From DATFVA01 sp963711455 (GTDB taxonomy: Bacteria; Bacteroidota; Ignavibacteria; Ignavibacteriales; Ignavibacteriaceae): a stretch of DNA of 64,000 nucleotides. Shown piece by piece: positions 7,908 through 17,382 of this stretch (position 1 is its first letter; every line of letters starts with the position of its first letter). The DNA lies in NCBI GenBank assembly GCA_963711455.1, contig CAVQEH010000010.1, positions 248,001 to 312,000 of the forward strand. Direction: 5' to 3'. The notes under the pieces are model-generated. The model did not search any database. It had not been told where the DNA came from and saw nothing but the letters and a program-made list of their open reading frames with translations. Both the position numbers and the translations under genes were made by a program.

Positions 7908-9143
7908 TTACTTATTCCAAACAACATCCCAATTAATCGGGTATTCGAAGTTTGCGTTTGCAAGATCTTTTGGCCACACGAGCTTCAGATTACCATCTAT
8001 CCATTGAACAACATACGTATTCATTTTGTTCTGATGAATCTTACTATCATAAGATGTGAATTTCACATGACCGAAAATAGTATTCATATCAACTTTATCG
8101 AGAGCTTTCTTTAATCCCTCAGACGTATAATCATCCGTGCTGTTCAAAATATTTGCCACAACCTGTGCTGCTGCATAAGCTTCGGCCCCGTGGTAATCTG
8201 GACCATCGCCGCCGTATTTCTTTATATAATTGTCATAATATTCGGCTGCTCCCGGAATGGGTAATGATTGGTGCCATAAAGTTGCCGAAAGAACATGGTT
8301 AGAGGCATCGCCAGCGTTATCTTTAAATGCAGGCATTGTATAACCTGCACCGGCGCCGATAAAAAGTTTGGGAGTAAAATTTATTTCACGGGCCTGTTTC
8401 ATAAGCATTGCTGCGTCCATTACATAGGAAATCATGTAAACCATATCAGGTTTATCTTTCTTCGCATTCTCAAGTAAAGGTTTGAAATCAACACCACCTG
8501 CCGAATAAGATTTTACATCTAAAACTTTAATACCAAGCTTATCACAGGTATTCTTAAAAGATTCAGCTCCTTCTGTTCCGAAAGCAGTGCTTTCGTGAAT
8601 AATATAAACGCTTGCAGGATGTACAACATCGGTAAGCAGACTTTCTAATCCGGATGCATATTCGGAAACAGGTGGATTCAAACGATAGATATAAAATTTA
8701 TCTCCGTCATTTGTTGTTAAGTTGAAAGCTTCCGGTTCTGTAATTTTATCTACCGAGCCCGTGCAGACAAGAAAAGGAATTCTGTTCTGCTGGGCAACTG
8801 CACAAGCTGCAAATGTAACTGATGAGCTGTAACCACCTGTTATAAGCGGAACCTTATTAACGTTAATTAATTTTTCTGCGCCGGATCTACCGACATCCGG
8901 TTTTCCTGTATCGTCTTCATAAACAAATTCCAGCGTTCTTCCTTTAATGCCTCCTTCGGCATTAACTTTTTCTTTATATAATTCATAGGAGTTTTTTTCC
9001 ATTTCACCAAAGTTAGCCTGCGCACCGGTTAGTGGAAGTAAAACACCTATTTTAATCGGTTCATTTTTGTTACTGCAGCCGTTAACGCTAATTATAAGAG
9101 CAACAGCAAAGGCACCGATTATAAATGTTTTTAGTAATTTCAT
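7908..9143 (-). CDS. Liv-type periplasmic substrate-binding lipoprotein
   Basis: A 411-residue type-I periplasmic binding protein of the LivK/AmiC/UrtA class (IGVLLPLTGAQANFGEMEKN at the start of lobe 1). A signal peptide of 22 residues ends in Cys23 (SVNGC), so it is probably lipid-anchored; Asn at -2 is unusual in a lipobox. The family binds branched-chain amino acids, amides, urea or aromatic acids; the ligand here cannot be chosen from sequence. It is co-directional with the porin gene upstream (45-base gap) and livHMGF downstream. Its adjacency to a dCache sensor kinase suggests the kinase senses the same or a related ligand. Confidence 0.9.
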   Translation of the reverse strand: MKLLKTFIIGAFAVALIISVNGCSNKNEPIKIGVLLPLTGAQANFGEMEKNSYELYKEKVNAEGGIKGRTLEFVYEDDTGKPDVGRSGAEKLINVNKVPLITGGYSSSVTFAACAVAQQNRIPFLVCTGSVDKITEPEAFNLTTNDGDKFYIYRLNPPVSEYASGLESLLTDVVHPASVYIIHESTAFGTEGAESFKNTCDKLGIKVLDVKSYSAGGVDFKPLLENAKKDKPDMVYMISYVMDAAMLMKQAREINFTPKLFIGAGAGYTMPAFKDNAGDASNHVLSATLWHQSLPIPGAAEYYDNYIKKYGGDGPDYHGAEAYAAAQVVANILNSTDDYTSEGLKKALDKVDMNTIFGHVKFTSYDSKIHQNKMNTYVVQWIDGNLKLVWPKDLANANFEYPINWDVVWNK

Positions 9144-9188
9144 TTTATAACCTGTTTTTATAAAAATTAAATTTAAATTTTCTCTCTT

Positions 9189-10292
9189 CTATTTAAATCC
9201 CATAGAGAAAAGTAATTCTACCTTGTACCTTGTAAAGTCTTTTACATTATCAACTTTTTCTGTAATTCTTCTTACTCTTGGAGTCATTGTTAAAGAACCG
9301 TGATCTGAACTATAGATAGGTATATTATAAAGCAGCCATAAATATGTGTAATTATGATCAACATCGGATGTTGCCGAAGTTAGCGCCTTATCTGTTCTTT
9401 TAGCTATATCGAACCAGCCTTCAAATGAACCGAATCCCGGGTGATATTCTGCTTTGATTCTGAAGAGTTGAGCATCATACTTTGCTGTGCCATCAACTTT
9501 CTGATTTGAAAGAGCAGCATCGAATCCGATTTTGAAACCTGAGAAATCCGGTGTGGAAAGGTTAATCCCATACGATAAAGGTGCAGGAACAGAATCAGAT
9601 GCAACACTGATAATTGCGATAGGCTGTATGCCAAAATCTGCAACTTTAAAATCATAATCTGCACCGATTGTATAAGCATCGTGTTTGAGCTTAAGATCAT
9701 TTCCGTTAATATCTTCTTCGTATAGACCATTATAATCATTGCTTATAAAAGCATTGATTTTACCGGGACCAGCAGCAACGTAACCGGATGCACCAACAAG
9801 TGTGTTTAATCTGTACAATGTAAAGGGAATATCAACCATTACATATGGCATATAGTGGATATCGAGTATCGGATTAGCAAGACCACTAATAGGGAAAATA
9901 CCTGCTTCAATTCCCCATTTTTCTCTGTTCACTCCTAAATACAACTGGGTAAAATTGACAGTCGGACGTGCAAGTAGATCGTTTGAACCGGGAATGACAG
10001 GAGCATTAGTATAATTATCAAGACCACTTTGTGCAGTATAAATATATCCGGCATAATTGTAATGCTCAAGCCTCATTTTACCGAAAAACCCATCACCGAT
10101 GTCGGCACTTACATTAAGACCGGCTCTTAACATATAATAGAGGTCATCAGTATAATTTCCATATTGACCATTGTCTTTTATATCATCTCTTGCACGCACC
10201 TGTAAATCACCAGAGAAGCTAATCTGTGCAAAAGAACTACCTGCAAAACCTAAAAATATAATAACAGATAGTAACCCAAATAATTTTTTCAT
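9189..10292 (-). CDS. outer-membrane porin-like beta-barrel protein
   Basis: A 367-residue protein with a signal peptide (MKKLFGLLSVIIFLGFAGSS, cleavage near SFAQ) and alternating beta-strand pattern with many aromatic residues, ending in the near-terminal Phe of SMGFK, as in outer-membrane barrels. I start it at ATG 10292, which has GGAGGAAAC directly upstream; a longer frame to 10343 lacks such a site and would bury the signal peptide. It is the first gene of the liv operon and lies about 55 bases behind a candidate sigma-54 promoter. The likely job is passage of the Liv substrate across the outer membrane; that is inference from position. Confidence 0.8.
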   Translation of the reverse strand: MKKLFGLLSVIIFLGFAGSSFAQISFSGDLQVRARDDIKDNGQYGNYTDDLYYMLRAGLNVSADIGDGFFGKMRLEHYNYAGYIYTAQSGLDNYTNAPVIPGSNDLLARPTVNFTQLYLGVNREKWGIEAGIFPISGLANPILDIHYMPYVMVDIPFTLYRLNTLVGASGYVAAGPGKINAFISNDYNGLYEEDINGNDLKLKHDAYTIGADYDFKVADFGIQPIAIISVASDSVPAPLSYGINLSTPDFSGFKIGFDAALSNQKVDGTAKYDAQLFRIKAEYHPGFGSFEGWFDIAKRTDKALTSATSDVDHNYTYLWLLYNIPIYSSDHGSLTMTPRVRRITEKVDNVKDFTRYKVELLFSMGFK

Positions 10293-10346
10293 GTTTCCTC
10301 CTGAAATATTAATACACTTCGAAATTATCTTCGAATAATGCATAGG

Positions 10347-10362
10347 TTCAAACGAAATGCCA
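10347..10362 (-). promoter_or_regulatory. candidate sigma-54 (-24/-12) promoter for the porin-liv operon
   Basis: Read on the minus strand the site is TGGCATTTCGTTTGAA. It keeps the -24 element TGGCA and TTG of the -12 element at the right spacing (GG, ten bases, then G), with A instead of C after the G of the -12 box. Predicted transcription start is near 10337, about 45 bases before the porin ATG. The neighbouring NtrC-family activator makes a sigma-54 promoter expected here. Confidence 0.6.
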
Positions 10363-10433
10363 CTGAAAGGTTTTTTAAAGAAATGGATTTTGGGTTATAA
10401 TGTAAAAATGATTGGTTGTTAAGATGGTTGTCT

Positions 10434-10468
10434 GGTGAATGTTCACCATAGCCCGGCTAAATTTCACC
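10434..10468. promoter_or_regulatory. two tandem palindromes, likely enhancer sites for the NtrC-family regulator
   Basis: Site 1 is a perfect 14-bp palindrome, GGTGAATGTTCACC (10434-10447). Site 2, GGCTAAATTTCACC (10455-10468), is the same palindrome with two mismatches in its left arm. The two TTCACC arms are 21 bp apart, two helical turns, so they lie on one face of the DNA. They are about 72-120 bp upstream of the candidate sigma-54 promoter, the usual distance for an activator enhancer. Site 2 overlaps the last codons of the regulator gene. Confidence 0.6.
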
Positions 10469-11848
10469 ATTGCCAATATTATATTTATCAAGTTTATACC
10501 GGAGTGTTTCTCTTGGTATTTTTAAAAGTCTTGCGGTTTGGGATGTATTATTGCCGCTTTTTTCGTATGCTTTTTTTATAAGGTTTATTTCAGTTTGCCT
10601 TATAATCTCTTCGAATGATTCATTAAATAGATAATTAAAATTATCTTCTACAGAATTTCCATTTGAAATGTTAGTTAGTTCAGATGGAAGGTGGAATGCT
10701 TCAACGATCGGTTGTTTCTGAAGTATACAAATTCTTTCAATAATATTTTTCAGCTCCCTAATATTACCTGGCCATTCATATTTTAATAAAAGTAATTTTG
10801 CTTCATCTGAGAACCCGGTAATTTTTTTATTGAATTTTGTCCTGAACATATTTAAAAAATAATCTGCCAGCAGAATTATATCTCCATCCCTTGCTTTTAA
10901 AGGAGGCATTTCAATTCTCAGAACATTTAAACGATAGTACAAATCCTCACGAAAGTTTTTATTAGCAATCGCATCCTTTAAATTTTTATTTGTGGCTGCA
11001 ATTATTCTAACATCCGATCCAATTTCTTTAGTAGAACCAAGGCGCATAAATTTTTTATTTTCAATTACCCGCAACAGCTTTGCCTGCAATAACGGACTCA
11101 TCTCACCGATTTCATCCAAAAACAATATGCCACCATCTGCTTTTTCCAGAAGTCCGGCTTTGCTTGTTCTTGCATCTGTGAATGCACCTTTTTCATATCC
11201 GAATAATTCGCTTTCAAGTAAATTTTCAGGGATGGAAGCACAATTTATTTCTACAAATTCTTTATCGCTTCTATTGCTTAAGTTATGAAGTGCAGAGGCG
11301 ACTAATTCCTTCCCGGTTCCGCTGGAGCCGGTAATTAATACCGTGGCAGAATCATGACCTGCAAATTCGATTATCTGATTTTTTATATTGTTAATCCCTT
11401 GTGAGTTCCCGACAATACTATCAATGCTTTTTCCCTTCAATTTTTGTCCTTTTAATTCAGATACAGTCTTCTTTAAAGATTGTGTTTCCAGCGCAAGACG
11501 TGTTATTAGTTTTATTGCATCGGCTTTAAAAGGTTTCTTAATATAATCGTAGGCTCCCAATTTAAGAGCTTCAACTGCAGATTCAACTGAAGCAAACCCC
11601 GTCATAATTATAGTTAAAATTTCAGGCTGCATATTTTTAAGATGTTTAAGAACATCCAGGCCGCTCATATCCGGCAGATTTAAATCAAGCAGAACAAGAT
11701 CTATCTCTTCGTTGTTAATAGTTTTCAGCGCCGAAGACCCCGAATCATTCAGAATTACGTCGTAATCTTCTTCATGAAAAATCTGCTTCAGGTTAAGCCT
11801 GATAAATTCTTCATCATCAACCACTAAAATTTTCTTTGAGCTTATCAT
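10457..11848 (-). CDS. sigma-54-dependent response regulator, NtrC/AtoC family
   Basis: A 463-residue activator. Residues 5-120 are a receiver domain with acidic pocket D11/D12 and phosphoacceptor D55 (LLDLNLPDMSG). Residues about 145-385 are the AAA+ domain with Walker A (GSSGTGKE), the sigma-54-contacting GAFTDA loop and Walker B (GGILFLDEIGEM). The C-terminus (about 425-463) is a Fis-type helix-turn-helix (NTSQTARLLKIPRETLRYKL). The stop of the sensor kinase and this start are directly adjacent (11849/11848). A sigma-54-like promoter and dyads downstream point to the porin-liv operon as target. Confidence 0.93.
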   Translation of the reverse strand: MISSKKILVVDDEEFIRLNLKQIFHEEDYDVILNDSGSSALKTINNEEIDLVLLDLNLPDMSGLDVLKHLKNMQPEILTIIMTGFASVESAVEALKLGAYDYIKKPFKADAIKLITRLALETQSLKKTVSELKGQKLKGKSIDSIVGNSQGINNIKNQIIEFAGHDSATVLITGSSGTGKELVASALHNLSNRSDKEFVEINCASIPENLLESELFGYEKGAFTDARTSKAGLLEKADGGILFLDEIGEMSPLLQAKLLRVIENKKFMRLGSTKEIGSDVRIIAATNKNLKDAIANKNFREDLYYRLNVLRIEMPPLKARDGDIILLADYFLNMFRTKFNKKITGFSDEAKLLLLKYEWPGNIRELKNIIERICILQKQPIVEAFHLPSELTNISNGNSVEDNFNYLFNESFEEIIRQTEINLIKKAYEKSGNNTSQTARLLKIPRETLRYKLDKYNIGNGEI

Positions 11849-14800
11849 TTAAATCTCCTTAATCATAAGTTCACTCTTAGTTGATCTGGAAACGGGAAGA
11901 TAAATTGAGAAAATGGCACCGCCATATTTCGAATTAGAAACTTTTATCTTGCCCTTATGTTCTGAAATTATATTTTGAGTTATCGATAATCCTAACCCTG
12001 TACCGCCTTTCCTGTTTGTATAAAAAGGATCGAAAATTTTATTAACTATTGAATCGGGTATACCCGGGCCTGTATCTGAAATTCTGATTATCAGCCACCC
12101 GGCCTTACTATTTTCATTTTCTGAGAAAGTAAAATCATCATGTCTTTCTTTTATAAATGATGTTTTTATTTTTAACTCTCCTCCTTCAGGCATAGCATTA
12201 ATTGCGTTTAATAAAATATTTAAAAGAGCTTGTCTGATTTTTTCCTGGTCTATAAAGATTTCCGGGATCTGGGCTGATAATTCTGTTCTGACTACTATTT
12301 TTGAATTCCTGCATTGTTTATCGATAAACTGTAAAGTTGCTTCTATAAGATAGTTTATATTTCTTGCCGACGATATTTGCTTTACAGGCGAGGCATAATC
12401 AAGCAGTTCATTTACAAAGGATTCAAGTCTCTCCACCTCAGCCAGACCCATTTGAATATAGGTCGATACTTCCGGTTGATTATTAACTTTATCATGGAGA
12501 TCATCGAGAAAAAGACTTAAGCCGGTTAAAGGATTTCTTATTTCGTGTGCAATACCGGCGGCAAATTTTCCAAGTGAAACAAGACGGTCCATACTTTGGA
12601 TTTGATCATCCAATAGTTTTTTCCGGGTAGTATCCTGAACAATAACTACAACACCGGAATTCTCTCCTTCAGGGTCACTCATACGGGACGCAGTGAGTGT
12701 AATGTACTTGGTTTTTTCATTAATTGTAAATTGTTGATCGTATCCGCGGTAAACTCCTTTTTGAATGATCGACTTATTAATTTCTTCAATTAATGTTTGA
12801 TCATAATAAAACAAATGCCAGACATTCTGACCGATGATTTGCTGATTTTCTGTTTCGAGGACATTTTTGGCAGCAGGGTTAATACTGCTTATGTTACCGT
12901 CCTTATCTGCAGTAATAACGCCATCGGGCATAAATTTCAGAACATCTTCATTGAAATTCTTCTGAATAATTATTTCCTGCATTAACCTAGTGCTTTCAAT
13001 TACACGGGAAGCCTGGTTCGCGAGTATTTGTAAAGAATTTACGTCAAGCTGGGAAATTTTTGATTTTGTTCTCAGCTTGTCTGCACCGAGTATCCCAATA
13101 ATTTTTTCACGGACACGAAGCGGTACAAATACGAATGATTTGCTCCCGGTAATTTTCCTGATCTTCTTATCCAGCTCTGTTGCTTCGGGATAATTTTTTA
13201 TATCATCTACAAAAATTATATTACCATACCTGGCAACCCTGGTCTCAATGCAATCGAAATGATGAATATTATATTTTGAATTTCGTGCTCTCTCTTCTTC
13301 CTCTTGAGTAAAACCATAAACTTCCTCACATATCAGGTAAGTATCTTTTTCACCGAGCAGGTAAAGGATTGCCCTGTCAAACCCGATAGCTTCCACGCTG
13401 TTGTGAAGAATGTATTTCAATATTCTGTTTAAATTGAAAGTGGAACCAAGAATATTACTTATGCGAAGTATGCTTTTAAATATTTTTACCTGGTACTCCA
13501 GGTCAATAGCATAGTTTTCAATTTCATTTTTCGAATTTTTTAATTCATTAAAAGAGTTTACAAGCTCATGATTTTTTCTTTTAAGCTCTTCAGCCATATA
13601 GTTAAATGAACTTGAAAGGAAACCGATCTCATCATTTCTAATTACTTCAACAGGTTTGTCTAGCTGTCCTTCAGCAAGTTTTTTTGCCCCATCGGTAATA
13701 GCGAGAAGAGGTTTTGTAAAATGTCTTGAGACAAACCAGGAGGCTATCGCTGCAAAGATAAAGGTTATAAAGATTATCCAGATAATATCATCTCTAAAAA
13801 AAAGTACGGCATCATTCATAAAAGCAGCAATTGAATTTGCAGCGGTATGAAATCTTTTAATGTTGGAACCAATAGTTATACCGCCAAATATTCCATATTT
13901 TGAATATACACCGGTATTGTAATAAATCGGGGCATAAGCCATTACTTTCTTTATTCCACCTGCATTAACTGTTATTACAGAACCGGAATGCTTCATTCTG
14001 ACTTCCGAAGCAACGAAAGGGTAGGCTTTGTGAATGAATCCAACTGAATCCAGGTTGAACGGAATTCTTCCTTCTTCAATATCTTCCTGGCTCGAATTTT
14101 CGGTATAAGCCGGAACTATTTTACCTTTTCTATCTATACCGGGAATATCCCATAATTTAGGATGAGTAATTATCCAGCCCCTGTCATCGAACATAAAAGC
14201 ATAATCACCGGATGAATAAATCGGGAAGACAGTAAATGTTTTTTTATTAGGCAGGATATGCTGTGTAAATTCCATCAGGTGCTGTTGATTCAGAGCGATC
14301 TCTAATATTCCTGAGAATTTATTTCCATTATAAATTGGTGTTGCAAATCTTATTACTCCATCATACTTCTTACCTTCAACCGCATCTTCCGGAGTCTTTG
14401 CATTTCCTAATTGTTCTTTTTTATCAACATAAAAACCATGCAGATGAGAAACATAAATCTTGCCGGGTTTTAATTTTTCAGTTTCACTAAAATATTTCTC
14501 GTTACGGTATGTTGTATTCCATGGAATTCCAACATTTTTTAATTCATCACTTCTAACAATTTTTCCGTTTTTAATTTTAATTTTTTCCTGCCCTTCAGCA
14601 TCAACAAATGAAATCTCTTTATAGAGCGGCATTAGCAGATGGGCCTCATATGGACTTTTATTTGTTCCTTTTCTTATCCAGATTTCCGATTGATGCTGTC
14701 TGCTGAACTGAAGAAAATCATCTGAAGAAAATTTAGACTGACGGAGAAGTAAAAGATCGTTCTCGCACTGCCGTAGAAATTTCTGAACAGCTTCTGCAGT

Positions 14801-15058
14801 TAGCACTGCCTGTACCTCTAATGTTTCCTGTGTCTTTTGATCAATATCAACTATTGCATGATTTACTATATCATCTCTTACAGTACTGATTTTTATTACT
14901 GTATAAATCCCAAAAGCAAGCAAAGGAATAATCGAAATTACAAGGGAGGAAAAGAGAAACTTTTTGAATATTCCTAAGTTTGATTTACTCAGGTAATTCC
15001 AGAAGCTTTTCTGAAATGATGAATTCCCTGAACTCTTATTAGAAACATCAGGGTTCAT
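11849..15058 (-). CDS. membrane sensor histidine kinase (Cache-HAMP-GAF-PAS-HisKA-HATPase)
   Basis: A large 1069-residue kinase. TM1 lies at about residues 33-57 and TM2 at about 415-440, enclosing a 360-residue periplasmic region with the look of a dCache ligand-binding domain. A HAMP segment follows (KPLLAITDGAKKLAEGQLD), then a GAF domain (about 525-690), a PAS domain (about 700-815, MPDGVITADKDGNISSINPA), the HisKA helix with phosphoacceptor H838 (GIAHEIRNPLTGLS) and an HATPase with N, G1 (DTGPGIP) and G2 (GGTGLGLS) boxes. It is the partner of the following NtrC-family regulator. The ligand is unknown; co-location with a Liv transporter suggests an amino or carboxylic acid. Confidence 0.92.
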   Translation of the reverse strand: MNPDVSNKSSGNSSFQKSFWNYLSKSNLGIFKKFLFSSLVISIIPLLAFGIYTVIKISTVRDDIVNHAIVDIDQKTQETLEVQAVLTAEAVQKFLRQCENDLLLLRQSKFSSDDFLQFSRQHQSEIWIRKGTNKSPYEAHLLMPLYKEISFVDAEGQEKIKIKNGKIVRSDELKNVGIPWNTTYRNEKYFSETEKLKPGKIYVSHLHGFYVDKKEQLGNAKTPEDAVEGKKYDGVIRFATPIYNGNKFSGILEIALNQQHLMEFTQHILPNKKTFTVFPIYSSGDYAFMFDDRGWIITHPKLWDIPGIDRKGKIVPAYTENSSQEDIEEGRIPFNLDSVGFIHKAYPFVASEVRMKHSGSVITVNAGGIKKVMAYAPIYYNTGVYSKYGIFGGITIGSNIKRFHTAANSIAAFMNDAVLFFRDDIIWIIFITFIFAAIASWFVSRHFTKPLLAITDGAKKLAEGQLDKPVEVIRNDEIGFLSSSFNYMAEELKRKNHELVNSFNELKNSKNEIENYAIDLEYQVKIFKSILRISNILGSTFNLNRILKYILHNSVEAIGFDRAILYLLGEKDTYLICEEVYGFTQEEEERARNSKYNIHHFDCIETRVARYGNIIFVDDIKNYPEATELDKKIRKITGSKSFVFVPLRVREKIIGILGADKLRTKSKISQLDVNSLQILANQASRVIESTRLMQEIIIQKNFNEDVLKFMPDGVITADKDGNISSINPAAKNVLETENQQIIGQNVWHLFYYDQTLIEEINKSIIQKGVYRGYDQQFTINEKTKYITLTASRMSDPEGENSGVVVIVQDTTRKKLLDDQIQSMDRLVSLGKFAAGIAHEIRNPLTGLSLFLDDLHDKVNNQPEVSTYIQMGLAEVERLESFVNELLDYASPVKQISSARNINYLIEATLQFIDKQCRNSKIVVRTELSAQIPEIFIDQEKIRQALLNILLNAINAMPEGGELKIKTSFIKERHDDFTFSENENSKAGWLIIRISDTGPGIPDSIVNKIFDPFYTNRKGGTGLGLSITQNIISEHKGKIKVSNSKYGGAIFSIYLPVSRSTKSELMIKEI

Positions 15059-15358
15059 TTGGTTTTTAAATTAATTTGCATTCTTAAATGATTCGGAATG
15101 GATAATAATGATTCACGCTGAAAAATTCAACATGAATGCAATAAAATTATTTGCTTCTTTTGCGCCAATATATAATAGAGATCGAAAAAATATTATTATT
15201 TATGAGAATCTTCAGTAAAAGAATTTCCCAAAATCAATCCCTAAAAGGATTTTTTAGGGGGTTTATGTTGTAAATCAAATTAACATAACAGAATTTCTTT
15301 TAGAAAATTACTTTTTGTATGTTTCGAACAATTATGTCCAAAGTTCTAATAAAATTCT
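15059..15358. promoter_or_regulatory. divergent control region between sensor kinase and TetR operon
   Basis: This 300-bp AT-rich region must hold promoters for the leftward kinase gene and rightward efflux operon. It contains a hairpin-like dyad CCCTAAAA/TTTTTAGGG (15239-15259) without a T-tract, and a second dyad TTATGTT...AACATAA (15263-15288, 12-base spacer), about 70 bases before the TetR gene. The second is the better operator candidate for the TetR protein. Confidence 0.4.
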
Positions 15359-15967
15359 ATGATTGATGCAAAAGAAAACAAAAAAGATCAAATATTAAAT
15401 GCAGCCAGCAGGGTTTTTGCGAAGTATGGTTTTCATAAAACTACTCTCGATGATATCGGAGATCAGGTCGGGATGAAGAAAAATTCATTGTACCATTATT
15501 TCTCAAACAAAGAGGAAATATTTTTTGAAATCATTAAGCTTGATGCAGAAGAATATTTTACTAAAATGGAGATTGAGTTATCAGTGGAAAATAATGCTTC
15601 GGATAAATTAAAAAAATTTGTTCTGTTCAGTTCAGAATTCTGGAAGAAGAGAGCAAATTTTTATAGCCTGGTTACATCGGTTAGGGTTGAACTTGTAAAC
15701 CGCATTTCTGATTATTACGAAGAAGCGCTGAAGCAACAAAAACTATTAATAAATAATGTTTTGGCTGAAGGAATAATTCAGAATGAATTTATAAATCATG
15801 ATACAGTGCAGCTTGCGGATGATTTAATTGATATGCTGGTTTCAATTGAGCACTGGGAATATAGAAAATACCGGCAGTCTTTTCCCGATGAAGATTATTT
15901 CAATGAGAATAAAAGAAAAAAAATCGATTTGTTGAATTTTATAATCAGAGGACTTCAGATAAAATAA
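15359..15967 (+). CDS. TetR/AcrR family transcriptional regulator
   Basis: A 202-residue regulator. The N-terminal helix-turn-helix (residues about 10-57) has the family pattern ILNAASRVFAKYGFHKTTLDDIG and KNSLYHYFSNKEEIFFEII. The C-terminal part is a variable all-helical ligand domain. It is the first gene of the efflux operon, 30 bases before the TolC-like gene. By family habit it represses the operon until a ligand binds. The ATG start lacks a good ribosome site, which is common in this lineage. Confidence 0.92.
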   Translation: MIDAKENKKDQILNAASRVFAKYGFHKTTLDDIGDQVGMKKNSLYHYFSNKEEIFFEIIKLDAEEYFTKMEIELSVENNASDKLKKFVLFSSEFWKKRANFYSLVTSVRVELVNRISDYYEEALKQQKLLINNVLAEGIIQNEFINHDTVQLADDLIDMLVSIEHWEYRKYRQSFPDEDYFNENKRKKIDLLNFIIRGLQIK

Positions 15968-15997
15968 AAATTCTTAACCAATGCAGGAAAATTTAGG

Positions 15998-17353
15998 ATG
16001 AAAAAAATTCTGATAAGAATAACTTTTATTTTGTTAGCGTTTTTTATTTGGAAGGTAAATCTGTATGCACAGGCTGATAGTGTCAGTCTTGTACTTACTT
16101 TAGATAAAGCGGTTTCACTTGCGCTTCAAAAAAACTATGATATACGTCTTGCGCAGCTTAGCCTTGAGAAAGCAGGGGAACAGGTAACAGAAGCTTACTC
16201 TGGTGCATACCCCCAGCTTAATTTCAACGGACAGTATACAAGAAATCTGAAAATACCAGTATTATTTCTCCCACCAAATACACCCTTTAATCCGACACCC
16301 AATACAGAGACATTTTCAATTGGAGCTAAGAATAGTTATAACCTTGGGATTTCATTATCGCAGTCTATTTATGATCCGAGGCTTGGTACGGCTATAAGCA
16401 TTGCAAAGAAATATTCTGAGTATTCAGATCTCACAGTGGAATCGGCAAAAGATGATGTTATTGCCCAGGTTAAAGAAAGTTTTTACAATGTTCTTCTGTC
16501 CAAAAAATTAGTTGAAGTAAACCAGGAAGGATATAATGTTGCACAGGCAAATTATGAAAATACCGGGGCTCTTTACAAACAGGGAGCTGCTTCAGAATAC
16601 GATTATCTTAGAGCTGAAGTACAGCTTGCAAATGTTAAGCCCTCTTTAATTGAAGCAAAAAATAATCTTCAGCTTGCCAAGAATGCTCTTAAAAATCTAC
16701 TGGCTCTTGAATTAAATTCAACAATTGATGTTGAAGGAGAATTTGAAGTTGAAAATGTTTCCCCGGATTTAATTAAACAATCCAACGACATTCTTAATGA
16801 AAAAAATCCGATGCTTCGGCAATTGTCGCTTCAAAAATTAATTCTGGAAGAAAATGTTAGTATTGAAAAAGCTGCTTATCTTCCTTCACTTTCAGCCTTT
16901 GGAAATTATAGCTGGCAGGCAGAGGATAACACGTTTACATTCAGTAATTATAACTGGGCAAATGTTTTTACTGTTGGACTACAATTATCGGTTCCTATCT
17001 TTCAGGGTTTTAAAAGAGATGCACGCATCCAACAAGCAAAAATTGATGTTGAAAACCTGGAGGTTACTAAAAACAAGACAGAAGCTGCATTAAGAATCGG
17101 TCTGCTGCAGTCAAAATTAAAAATGGATGAAGCATTAGACAGGATCAATGCTCAAAAACAAAGCGTAAACCAGGCAGAGAGAGCTTTGGGGATTGCGCAA
17201 ACAAGATACAAGCAGGGTGTTGGAACTCAGCTTGAAATTCTGGATACACAAAATTCTTTAACCCAGACGAGAATCAATTATGAAAAAGCGGTTTATGATT
17301 TTCTGATTGCAAAAACCGAATGGGAAAAAGTACTTGGTATAATTACAAAATGA
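15998..17353 (+). CDS. TolC family outer-membrane efflux channel
   Basis: A 451-residue outer-membrane factor with an N-terminal signal (MKKILIRITFILLAFFIW, cleavage near YAQA) and two homologous OEP repeats rich in heptad alanine/glutamine helices. The repeats carry the usual end motif, for example YKQGAASEYDYLRAEVQL near residue 195 and the matching YKQGVGTQLEILDTQNSL near residue 410. It forms the outer-membrane duct for the adaptor and RND pump encoded next. ATG 15998 follows a GCAGGAAAATTTAGG tract. Confidence 0.92.
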   Translation: MKKILIRITFILLAFFIWKVNLYAQADSVSLVLTLDKAVSLALQKNYDIRLAQLSLEKAGEQVTEAYSGAYPQLNFNGQYTRNLKIPVLFLPPNTPFNPTPNTETFSIGAKNSYNLGISLSQSIYDPRLGTAISIAKKYSEYSDLTVESAKDDVIAQVKESFYNVLLSKKLVEVNQEGYNVAQANYENTGALYKQGAASEYDYLRAEVQLANVKPSLIEAKNNLQLAKNALKNLLALELNSTIDVEGEFEVENVSPDLIKQSNDILNEKNPMLRQLSLQKLILEENVSIEKAAYLPSLSAFGNYSWQAEDNTFTFSNYNWANVFTVGLQLSVPIFQGFKRDARIQQAKIDVENLEVTKNKTEAALRIGLLQSKLKMDEALDRINAQKQSVNQAERALGIAQTRYKQGVGTQLEILDTQNSLTQTRINYEKAVYDFLIAKTEWEKVLGIITK

Positions 17354-17382
17354 TTTTAATTAACTCTAGGAGAAAATTCCTG

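Noticed and set aside
15239..15259. Rho-independent terminator before the TetR gene
   Set aside because: The stem has no T-tract on either strand and no gene ends there; it is kept only as a dyad of unknown role.
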